Source: Acidobacteriota bacterium
GTDB lineage: Bacteria > Acidobacteriota > UBA6911 > RPQK01 > JADFOI01
Reading direction: 5' to 3'
Assembly (NCBI GenBank): GCA_030624355.1
Contig: JAUXKG010000005.1
Coordinates: 1-20,360, forward strand
Length of the DNA: 20,360 bases
Part shown: piece by piece, positions 7,729 to 15,500 of the stretch
Position numbering within the stretch: position 1 is the stretch's first letter
Layout of the letters: the number at the start of each line of letters is the position of its first letter
Program-made: the position numbers and the translations under genes
Notes under the pieces: generated by a model
The model's database searches: none
Told to the model about the DNA's origin: nothing
Seen by the model: only the letters and a program-made list of their open reading frames with translations

Positions 7729-8558
7729 CGACAGAACGAATCGCTCAAACCTTTCCGGATATTAATTCAGCGGGTCTCAACACCTCTGGAACCGCAGCAG
7801 GGATTCGTTCCTTTCCAGATCCCTTTATCGGTATCGCTGGCTCAGCCGGGGTTCTAGTCCAACGCGGGGTCATCAACGTACCAGCTGGTTCGCTCACCGG
7901 AACGCTCGCGTTGGGAACTCCAGTCGATGTGACCAGGAGTTGGATCAATTACCGTGGACAGAACGTAGTAACGTCCACGACAGACTTCAGCAGATGGCGT
8001 AATCACCTAAGTTTCACAGGTATCGTTGGTAGCCTCAGCAGTACGGTTTTGGCGACCAGGGGCACGATCGGCACGGAACTCAATATCCATCTGACCGTGT
8101 TCACTTATACGGGTGGACCAGGCGGCACGAGTATAGATGTGGAAACCGCAGATGTGGGACCGACCGGAGGTGGGGTTGCCGATCCGGAAGATTTCACCAT
8201 TCCGCTAGTAGGGTCTTTCAAGACAGTGTTGGTTAGAAACGCGCTTGGCAATTTCTTTGACCTTGGTTCCCCAGATCCCCCAAACGCTTTTTGCGTTTTA
8301 AGGGGCGTCAGTATGGAGGAGAAAGGGAACATCAACGTCCCCTCTCCGGATTCTCGATTCCATCCGGAACAGTGGCATGGCCATCTAGAGATTGATAGGA
8401 GCTCCGTACCATTTGCCGAGCGACCCCCCACGTTGGGTGCGTCTATCTCTTTTAGACCTGGCAGCCGTGGAAATTTTTTTACTGGACCTCCATCCGGTTG
8501 CGGAGGAAGAGAACTTTTAATTTATGCAACCCTGGTCTGGTTTCCACCGCCAGGATAA
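7725..8558 (+). CDS. Beta-structured virion protein, paralogue B2, 277 aa
   Basis: ATG 7725 overlaps the upstream stop as ATGA. Residues ~43-75 repeat the B-type motif (VQRGVINVPAGSLTG followed by VDVTRSWI). The central part (~95-150) is Thr/Gly-rich beta sequence with a GGPGGT turn. The C-terminal half is different: it contains HPEQWHGHLE near residues 213-222 and a Gly/Pro/Cys tail (GPPSGCGGRELLIYATLVWF). The His cluster could bind a metal, as in some tail-tip proteins, but this is speculative. It is the largest of the run and may be a two-domain appendage protein. Confidence 0.7.
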   Translation: MTTERIAQTFPDINSAGLNTSGTAAGIRSFPDPFIGIAGSAGVLVQRGVINVPAGSLTGTLALGTPVDVTRSWINYRGQNVVTSTTDFSRWRNHLSFTGIVGSLSSTVLATRGTIGTELNIHLTVFTYTGGPGGTSIDVETADVGPTGGGVADPEDFTIPLVGSFKTVLVRNALGNFFDLGSPDPPNAFCVLRGVSMEEKGNINVPSPDSRFHPEQWHGHLEIDRSSVPFAERPPTLGASISFRPGSRGNFFTGPPSGCGGRELLIYATLVWFPPPG

Positions 8559-8567
8559 AGGAGAAAG

Positions 8568-8951
8568 ATGGGCGGAACTGTATTACCTATCCTCGTTCAA
8601 TCGCTCGTTATTCGCGGGACTACAGGAGCTACTGCCACTGAATTTTTTAGTGCAGGTCCAGCTATCTCAGCCGTGGATCTCACAAAATCCTATATCTTCA
8701 TTCCAGCGCATGAGAGTGGCATTATTGGTTGTGATGGAACCTTCGGTGCAGTTGGACCTAACGAATCGTGCAGGCGCGATGGCAATAATGGAGGTTTCAA
8801 TACAGATGGACAAGTGCAGCAATTCTGCGTTGAGCTTACCGATCCAGTGACTGCGAGAACCTTTAGACAGGGAGCACCAGGACCCCTTCCCGCTGGACCG
8901 CCGGGGTGCGGGGCCTCCTGGGAGAAAGTTCTTGTTGTGGAGCACACATGA
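8568..8951 (+). CDS. Small beta-structured virion protein, paralogue B3, 127 aa
   Basis: AAAGGAG (8557-8563) sits 4 bases before ATG 8568. An alternative ATG at 8524 in another frame is a shadow. The N-terminus repeats the B-type motif (LVQSLVIRGTTGATATEF, then VDLTKSYIFI, residues ~9-45). Four Cys residues (IGCDG, ESCRR, QFCVE, PGCGA) are unusual for this cluster and could form disulfides or bind metal outside the cell. The Gly/Pro segment GAPGPLPAGPPG near the end is linker-like. The stop overlaps the next start as ATGA (8948-8951). Confidence 0.7.
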   Translation: MGGTVLPILVQSLVIRGTTGATATEFFSAGPAISAVDLTKSYIFIPAHESGIIGCDGTFGAVGPNESCRRDGNNGGFNTDGQVQQFCVELTDPVTARTFRQGAPGPLPAGPPGCGASWEKVLVVEHT

Positions 8952-9289
8952 GTTTGAGTAGAAGCAGAGTTTCAGATCCTTTTGGGACCCTAGGCCCCTC
9001 TCCACCCGAGGGGATGAGGACCTTTGCGCAGTACGAGCCAAACATACCTGTCGAGATCGACGGAGTTGTTATTGGCTGCATGGTTTTCTCCCAACTTCGC
9101 TCCACAAGGGTTCCCGGTTACGGCCCTGAGATCCCGCCGAACATTGAGGAAGTGACAGGCAGAACACAAGAGGGACTCGACCTGGCTGGAGCTGGCTGGA
9201 CGGAATTTGCCTACGACGTTGAGGCCGATACGTTCACGAAATACGATTTCAACGTAGCCTTTCCACCTGGTTCGGAATTTAACCCATGA
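8948..9289 (+). CDS. Small hypothetical virion-cluster protein, 113 aa
   Basis: I choose ATG 8948 (ATGA overlap) over an in-frame start at 8906, which would sit deep in the preceding gene. I do not recognise the protein. The N-terminus is Pro/Ser-rich (DPFGTLGPSPPEG). A central strand pair IPVEIDGVVIG follows, then a Tyr/Pro segment and an acidic C-terminal part (FAYDVEADTFTKYDFNV). It lacks the B-type VDLT motif but sits at the end of the same coupled run, so a related structural role is likely. Its TGA overlaps the ATG of the small gene at 9286. Confidence 0.65.
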   Translation: MSLSRSRVSDPFGTLGPSPPEGMRTFAQYEPNIPVEIDGVVIGCMVFSQLRSTRVPGYGPEIPPNIEEVTGRTQEGLDLAGAGWTEFAYDVEADTFTKYDFNVAFPPGSEFNP

Positions 9290-9420
9290 GGAGGCATTAC
9301 ACTTCGCCAGTTGGCGAGAGCATGGTGGGCTTTAGGGGCAAAGTACTTGAAGGGCCGGGTAAAATGGGGGTAGGAGGTTTGGCCGAAAAAATTGTTAAAT
9401 TTCTGGAGCCCTGGGGGTAG
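9286..9420 (+). CDS. Candidate 44-residue microprotein filling the apparent gap
   Basis: Between the stop at 9289 and the ATG at 9434 lie 144 bases that look non-coding at first sight. ATG 9286 overlaps the upstream TGA as ATGA, and the frame stays open for 44 codons to TAG 9418-9420. The protein is basic and Gly-rich, starting MRRHYTSPVGES and ending with a short amphipathic helix (GLAEKIVKFLEPWG). There is no Shine-Dalgarno, so expression would depend on coupling, as with several neighbours. Support comes from the ATGA junction, the fit to the gap and the uniformly gapless packing of the window. Against it are short length and a G-rich base composition that by itself disfavours stops. It could instead be an untranslated spacer. 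Confidence 0.5.
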   Translation: MRRHYTSPVGESMVGFRGKVLEGPGKMGVGGLAEKIVKFLEPWG

Positions 9421-9433
9421 GGGGGGATAACGC

Positions 9434-10096
9434 ATGACTCTTGGAGTACTGGAGCCGCAAGTCGCTGAGAACGAACGCTACGGGATGTACCCTTACGCAT
9501 GGAACAAGAAGCTCTTTCCCGACAATATGCTGGAGAGGTTGTACTACCACCTCCATGAAGGCGGGATCTACCGGGAGGTCATGCACGAAACCGAACTCAG
9601 CAAGGCCGAGTTTGTGAAGTTCATGGGAATGTACCCTCAAACCCTCCTGAGCATCTGTGTGGATATCAAGACCAACGAGTACCACGGCTTCTGTTGGATC
9701 AGCGATATAATCCGCACCGATTCCATGCTCAAGGGTAGTGGCTCCTTTGCTTTCTTCCGAAAGTACTGGAATCAGAAGACCACCCGGACCTTTGGAATGA
9801 TCGGTTGCTCTCAGTGGTTCCGCTTTCCCTGGAAGCTGCTGATAGAGGGTGTCGAGTTCGATGCACAGAATATGCCTACGGATCAGGGGTTCGATCTGAT
9901 CTTTGGACTGACTCCGAAGCCCAACGTCCTGGCGCAACGGTATGCCCAAAGCCTGGGATTCAAGTATGTCGCCACGATTCCAGGTTTCACCAGTTATCAC
10001 GGAGAAACCGTTGATGGGCTAGTGGCAACTCAGACCAAGGAACAATTTAAGGAAGCTGAGGCCAAATTTTTGGCAGAGGGAGGGCTCGATGGGTAA
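9434..10096 (+). CDS. GNAT-fold acetyltransferase-like virion protein (T7 gp13 position), 220 aa
   Basis: ATG 9434 follows a GGGGGGG run (9420-9426) 7 bases upstream that can serve as ribosome site. The C-terminal half has the GNAT pattern. A strand (FDLIFGLTP, residues ~153-161) is followed by the helix-strand unit VLAQRYAQSLGFKYVATIPGF (~165-185), which corresponds to the 'A-x-x-x-Y-x-x-x-G-F' end of the acetyltransferase fold. The N-terminal half has paired aromatic strands (GFCWISDI, FGMIGCSQWF). I see no clear Q/R-x-x-G-x-G/A acetyl-CoA loop, so catalysis is doubtful and the fold may be used structurally. GNAT-like proteins occur at this place in podovirus late operons, just before the internal core genes. 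The last 8 bases overlap the next gene. Confidence 0.7.
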   Translation: MTLGVLEPQVAENERYGMYPYAWNKKLFPDNMLERLYYHLHEGGIYREVMHETELSKAEFVKFMGMYPQTLLSICVDIKTNEYHGFCWISDIIRTDSMLKGSGSFAFFRKYWNQKTTRTFGMIGCSQWFRFPWKLLIEGVEFDAQNMPTDQGFDLIFGLTPKPNVLAQRYAQSLGFKYVATIPGFTSYHGETVDGLVATQTKEQFKEAEAKFLAEGGLDG

Positions 10097-10583
10097 AAAA
10101 AGTACAAGCCGAGCGGCTGAAGCGGCACTAACCGAATCCACTGAAAGGGCGTTGGGCCTATCGGAGAAGCTGGAGAGGCAGACCGAGCCAGCTCGCACCA
10201 TCCCGATCCAGAAGTACCGCCAGCTCGTCAGCGGGGATCCGGAGGCGACGACCCAAGCCCTGGCCCCTCAGATCCAGGGGATCAGGCAGCAGTTTGGATC
10301 GGCTAGAGGGTCCATTGAGAGGAGTTTGCCCCGTGGCGGTACTCTTGAACAGGCCCGGGGGGATCTTGCCAGAGCTGAGGCCGGCACAGTGGGGAGCCTG
10401 GGTCCTCAACTGTTCCAGGAGAGCCTCGCTCGGCTTGCCAGTTTGGGTGTCTTTGGCACTCAGGCGGGAATAGGTTCTCTCGGAACGGCGATGCAGGGCG
10501 GGTCAGCATTGACGCAACTCTCTCAGGTGCAGGGTTCACAGGGCTTCGGAGGGATGATGGGTTCTCTCATGGGGGGTAAATAA
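10089..10583 (+). CDS. Internal virion protein-like, Gly-rich C-terminus (T7 gp14 position), 164 aa
   Basis: GGGAGGG (10078-10084) lies 4 bases before ATG 10089, and the start overlaps the previous stop (ATGGGTAA). The protein is helical with Ala, Gln and Glu. It has a conserved-looking turn LPRGGTLEQARGDLARA (residues ~79-95) and a hydrophobic, Gly/Met-rich C-terminus (GFGGMMGSLMGGK). Small proteins of this style, ending in a Gly-Leu-Met-rich segment and preceding two very large genes, are typical of podovirus internal core or ejection proteins. The Gly-rich tail may be membrane-active during ejection. Assignment is by style and position, not by a recognised family. TAA overlaps the next ATG (TAATG). 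Confidence 0.65.
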   Translation: MGKKSTSRAAEAALTESTERALGLSEKLERQTEPARTIPIQKYRQLVSGDPEATTQALAPQIQGIRQQFGSARGSIERSLPRGGTLEQARGDLARAEAGTVGSLGPQLFQESLARLASLGVFGTQAGIGSLGTAMQGGSALTQLSQVQGSQGFGGMMGSLMGGK

Positions 10584-12526
10584 TGGGTCTGTTGGATCTA
10601 AATAACGTTGTTGACTTTCTCGGAGGCTTTGGCGAAAAGCGCGGACAGATCGCTGCACAAAACCAAGCGGACAAGGAGTACAAGCTCCAAACCGTCCAAA
10701 CTCTGTTCCAGTTTGCCGAAGGGAAGCGCGCTTCAGCCGAGTCCAGCCGACTCTTGGCTGGTGATGTAAACCTTTCAGAGAACGAACGGGATAGACACAA
10801 GCTGGACGCTGAACGACACACTCAAGAGGGTGAAAGTATCTATGCTGGCGCGAGTGAGTTGTTTGGATTGATCGACGAGAAACCGAAGACCGGGAAGAAA
10901 GAAAACCCGGCCATGCAGTTCCTTAAGTTCGTCAATCCATTTACAAGGCGAGGCTCGCAGCCAGGACAGTTTGAACAAGATCTGTCAGACCTTTTAGCGG
11001 GGCTAGGAGGAGGAGCTAAAGGTGGTGGAGGAGCAGAGTTAGCGGGGCTAATAACTGGTGGAGGAACTGGTGGTGGCGGTGAGTCTCCTGGATTTACCGC
11101 TGGCGGTGTTGGTGGTGCAACACCCGCAGGCCAGGGCGCAGGGGATCCGGGACAGACCGCGGTGTCAGCCGCGCTTGGAGCAGCCATCCCAGGAACAGGA
11201 CCGACACCCAGATTACCAGCAGCGCAAGGTCCGGTCAGTTCAGCTGCGGCAACTTTGGCACAACAACAGCCAGTGGGAGCTGCCACAGGAGAGGCTATCC
11301 AGGCAGGAGTGGCTCCAGGAGGAGTGGCTCCAAGTGCTACGGGCATAACACCTACACCAGCACGAGGACCCTTACTAGAGCAACGAGTCATTAGCGCAAG
11401 GGAACTGTATCCCCACACCACAGGAACTCGATCCGCATATCCGGATATGAATCTGGCTGATTACGAACAGAACGTCAATCGGGAAGGCCAGGAGGCCCTT
11501 GCCAACTTGAACGCTTATATCCAGTCAACCAAAGTACGAGAGACCTTCACTGACGCGATGAATGATCCAAACTTTACGAAGCATTACCGTGCTGCTGCCA
11601 GGGCATTTCAGGACTCGGAGGGATACGAGATTTTCCAGAAGAACATCGCGGATATCTTCCCTGAAATGAGAGAAAGGCCCCCTGAAGCTGGACATGCACT
11701 GATGGCTGATGTTGCACGACAGCTTAGGTTAGAGCAAGGAGGAGGGAAGTTCGCAGATGCGTCGACCTGGACCGACAAAACGATTGCGGCAATAGACGCC
11801 CTTGACGTTTGGATGACAATGCAGCCCGATCTGGGCCCTATATTTGTAGTTATGAAGCGCTACCTTGCCACGACTCGAAAAGATCCAGACAGCTGGACAC
11901 CTCAAGACGACTTCAACGTAGCGCAGTTTAAGGACTTTTACGATAGAGGAATGTTCGGTCCCGGGACCGGACCTGGTCGCGCTGGCGCTCCCAGGGCATT
12001 TCAGTTTCCTAAAGGGATTGACCCTGATACCGGCCTGGAGGTTTACTTTGTGGTAGATCCTACAAATCCCGGAGCCGGTGGATCGCCACTTAGGGATAGA
12101 AATGGTCGTACGATCACGACACAAGGACCACTCCAGCTAGATGAGATCATGTTTACCGCTGAGTACACTTATAATCCAGATACGCGCGAGATGGAACGCA
12201 AAAGCTGGAGAGTTGAGATGAAGAAAGTAATTGCTGCACTTTCAAGGCCGGGAACTCGCCGTCAGATCGAGCAATGGTTGTACACGGAGATATTCGATAC
12301 TACTTCACGACGGGCTACTGAACTTTACCTGAAGAATAACCCGACTGTTGGACTAGCCCCTGGCGAAGATGTGACGGGGACCCCAAACCTAGGCAATGAT
12401 GGCCGGCCTCAACTTGGGGTAGGAGCAGGCGGCTTAGAAGCTTTTCGTGCGCGAGCGCGGGAGCGAGAGGAAGGAGGAGGGGGTGCAACTGCTGCACCAT
12501 ATGTTCCTCCTCCAAGTCCGTACTAG
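10583..12526 (+). CDS. Internal virion/ejection protein-like with Gly/Ala/Pro linker (T7 gp15 position), 647 aa
   Basis: The start is ATG 10583 through a TAATG overlap. Residues 1-105 are helical and charged (GEKRGQIAAQNQADKEYKLQ) after a hydrophobic cap (LLDLNNVVDFLGGF). Residues ~130-265 form a low-complexity Gly/Ala/Pro/Thr linker (GGGAKGGGGAEL, GGGTGGGGESPG, later PTPARGP). Residues ~270-600 are an ordered helical domain (EGQEALANLNAYIQSTK, AIDALDVWMTMQPDLG), and the C-terminus is again Gly/Pro-rich. I know no enzyme motif in it. Size, flexible linker and location between the small Gly-rich protein and the giant protein suit a core protein that unfolds and passes through the tail. The linker also explains an open but repetitive alternative frame at 11058-11348, which I reject as a gene. 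Confidence 0.65.
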   Translation: MGLLDLNNVVDFLGGFGEKRGQIAAQNQADKEYKLQTVQTLFQFAEGKRASAESSRLLAGDVNLSENERDRHKLDAERHTQEGESIYAGASELFGLIDEKPKTGKKENPAMQFLKFVNPFTRRGSQPGQFEQDLSDLLAGLGGGAKGGGGAELAGLITGGGTGGGGESPGFTAGGVGGATPAGQGAGDPGQTAVSAALGAAIPGTGPTPRLPAAQGPVSSAAATLAQQQPVGAATGEAIQAGVAPGGVAPSATGITPTPARGPLLEQRVISARELYPHTTGTRSAYPDMNLADYEQNVNREGQEALANLNAYIQSTKVRETFTDAMNDPNFTKHYRAAARAFQDSEGYEIFQKNIADIFPEMRERPPEAGHALMADVARQLRLEQGGGKFADASTWTDKTIAAIDALDVWMTMQPDLGPIFVVMKRYLATTRKDPDSWTPQDDFNVAQFKDFYDRGMFGPGTGPGRAGAPRAFQFPKGIDPDTGLEVYFVVDPTNPGAGGSPLRDRNGRTITTQGPLQLDEIMFTAEYTYNPDTREMERKSWRVEMKKVIAALSRPGTRRQIEQWLYTEIFDTTSRRATELYLKNNPTVGLAPGEDVTGTPNLGNDGRPQLGVGAGGLEAFRARAREREEGGGGATAAPYVPPPSPY

Positions 12527-12536
12527 AAGCTAGCTT

Positions 12537-15500
12537 ATGGTTCAAAGATTGTTACCTCCAACCCCGGAAGAAGAAGAGCAGGGCGTTCCAGCTCCAGCTC
12601 CAGCTGCAACTGTGGCTCTGCCAAAGCCCGATGAGATTCTCAAGGGCATACTGGACCCCCTAGATATTCCGAATGAAAGAAAGACGGACATTTGGAATGC
12701 CGTGTTCCAACCTGGCGCCAAATTCGACCACCTTCAGAGGGTACTGGATTCCAGGGATGTTGATTTAGTCCCCGATCCGGTGAAGACGGACATTTGGAAC
12801 GTCAAGAGTGGAAGGATGTTCCCGGAATATCCGCTGCCAGGTACAGGGCCAGGCCAAGCAACCCTTCAAGAAAGAAGAGGAGCTGCTCCTGGGGTGCAAG
12901 AGGTACGCCCAGAAGGACAAATAGCTCCGGAACTTCCCAAGCTCATGCCAGAGGGTGTGCCAGGTCCCGTTCCAGAGGCTCCTCTTGTGGCTCCTGGACC
13001 TGACATTCCTCCAGTTGGAGGGGAAGTGTTCGGAGGGTTCGGAGGGGCTACTCGACCTGAAGCAGTTCAAGTGACCCCACGACCCGCATGGAGGAAACCA
13101 CCCACTCCACCTGGGGTCATCCCACCAACTCCACTGGAGACTCCAAAGATCGGACCAGATCCGGGACGGGAATTGGTTACCCCTGTACTTCCATCAGGCT
13201 ACAGCCCACTCATTGAAATGGGAGGTCGCAAAGGTAGGATCAATTTCAATGAGAAGCCAGAAACAGGCGGCACACCATCCCCGCGCTATGCTTTCGACAC
13301 CGTAGAAGGTGGTCGTTGGTTCTACCAGCTCGAGAAGGATTATCAGGGTGGACGATGGGAGAATGCCGAACACGCTGAAGCTGACTTTGAGGGCTACAAG
13401 GGGTTGCCTTCTGGGGCCAGAAAGACGCAGTTGACGCGAATGTGGCAGGGTGATGCGGGTATCGTTAAGGCCATCGACGATGCCGCTGCCGCCGGTAAAT
13501 CTTTTACTGAACTGAAAGGGGACCTGGCCCCCTTCAACACCCATCGTCAGATCTCCATCGACGAAACTAAAACCTTCGGTTTCCCGGAAATGTCAGGGGA
13601 ATTGATGCTCGGGGAAATGGAGAAGCTGTATCCGCTTCCCATCGTCAAAGAAATGATCCCCTACAAGCCAGAAGAACCATACCGATACGACAAGAATCGT
13701 GCTTCGACCGCTGACTTGATGGAAGCTAAACTTCAAGGCCCGTTTGTTCGATGGGAAGACCATCCCGATGCCCAACGAATGTATGAGAGTGTGACGAAGC
13801 TCCCCTCCCCGGAGCGTGAGAATTTTATAACCAATCGCTTCTGGCAACTGCCAGAGGTTAATTCAACGATCAGTGTTGCCTTACGCTACAACGTCCCCTG
13901 GGAAACACTGAAAGAATGGTTGGCTGAATACGACACCACACCTCCGCGCCAACTCGGTCCCATACGAGCAGACGCGCCGATGCCTCCATTGGTAGAACCT
14001 GGGATTAGTAATTTAGTGCCTTGGCAGTTTCACGAGCCCGTTAAACGGGTACTCAAGGAATACAAGGACCTCTGGCCGGAGAAGACCGAAGAACAACTCA
14101 TGGAGGAGTTCAGGTACGACATTGGGAAGAGAAGCCGGGAGAAGAATTTGTGGGAGTTTTACAGTCAGGAACTCTTTACTCCCGGAGGTTTGTATGAGCG
14201 GACCCCTTACGAAGCCAAAAGCCTCGTCGAGTTCGCTGAATTGACCGCAGCCTATTACGCGGTTGAAGAGGGCAAGGCGACGGATCGAGAAGAGCAACTG
14301 TTGATCGACTATTACAGCATGGTCGAAGAAGCGCAGATCCGAGGGTCGACCATTCCTTACGACATTGCCAGGACAGCCTCGTACATGCCAGCTTTCATGT
14401 TTGAAATCTTAACCAGCGGCGGTTTTTACACGATGGGCAAGACCGCAGCTAAAGAAACCGCTAAAAAACTTCTGTTGCGGGCCATTCCACGACTTGGAAG
14501 AAGGCTGGCACAGCGACAGGCCGCCAGAAAAGGGGCAAAAGAAATCACGGCTGGATTTGCTCGACGATCGTTCTCATACGCTGAGGATATCGCTGGCCGA
14601 AGCCTCGTTCTCTTCCCCACACGCGGTACGGTAACAGGATTCGAACGGATTCTTCACGGTGAGGACAAAGACCTTCTCCCGGCAATGTGGCATGGATATC
14701 TGGACACGACCATCGAGATCTTTTCGGAACTGGCCGGAGCACCAGCGGGTGCAGGGATCAGTGCAGCTTGGAAGAAGCTGCCGATACAAAGCCGAATTGC
14801 AAACCTCAAAAATGCCATCGTCTACAGGTGGATGGGCAAAACGGGTCAGGGAGCCGGGGAAGCCCTGAACCTCCTCCAGAGAGCCGGTTATCACGGTATG
14901 TTCATGGAGATGGGGGAAGAACGGCTTGGCGAAGTCCTGCGAGCGGCCACGCAGCTGAGACCCTATGAGCTACCCAATATCCGACAGCTGATTGTTGAGG
15001 CCGGGGCCTTCTCCTTGCCTGGGATGGGCGCGATGGCGATGGGGATCGCTGAAAGAAATAACCGGGACGAGACACAGAAATTCGCTGATGATATTGAGTT
15101 CTTCGGTCAACTGGCTACTCAAGGACTGACTCCGGAGCAGATTTACACCAGGGCTCCGAAACTAATCAAGGCCGCTATTGATACAGCCCTGGCTCAAGGC
15201 GAAACCCTAGAGGACCTGATTGACGCAGATCAGGACGTACAGACGCCTGTACACGGCATCAGGGATATTCCAAAGGGCGACGTCATTCTTCTTCCTGGGG
15301 TACCTCAGCCTCATGGTGGTGAGGAAGAACGTCGCTGGAATGCCTACTGGAAGGCTCAGGCTGCAACGACGGGTCTGGAAGAGTTGCCTGTGTCTGACGA
15401 AGACAAGGCCGCCTTCTACACAGAAGGCACAAAACGTGATGCCCAATCAGTGAATGAAGGCTTTACTGCGGCCAGAGAGATATGGGAGGCCTACGACAAA

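Noticed and set aside
9304..9317. TCGCCA-GT-TGGCGA inverted repeat, considered as an operator or terminator
   Set aside because: The two-base centre cannot form a loop without breaking the stem, no U-run follows, and it lies inside the candidate 44-codon gene.
9340..9400. Possible sigma70 promoter (TTGAAG, TAAAAT, TTAAAT) before the GNAT-like gene
   Set aside because: No pair of elements has 16-18 base spacing; the AT-rich hexamers look accidental.
11058..11348. A +1-frame open stretch of 96 codons inside the Gly-rich linker of the 647-aa protein, starting with a hydrophobic segment
   Set aside because: No good ribosome site; the product degrades into Gln/Arg-rich low complexity that follows directly from shifted GGN/GCN/CAN codons. 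It is weaker than the comparable frame at 19417.
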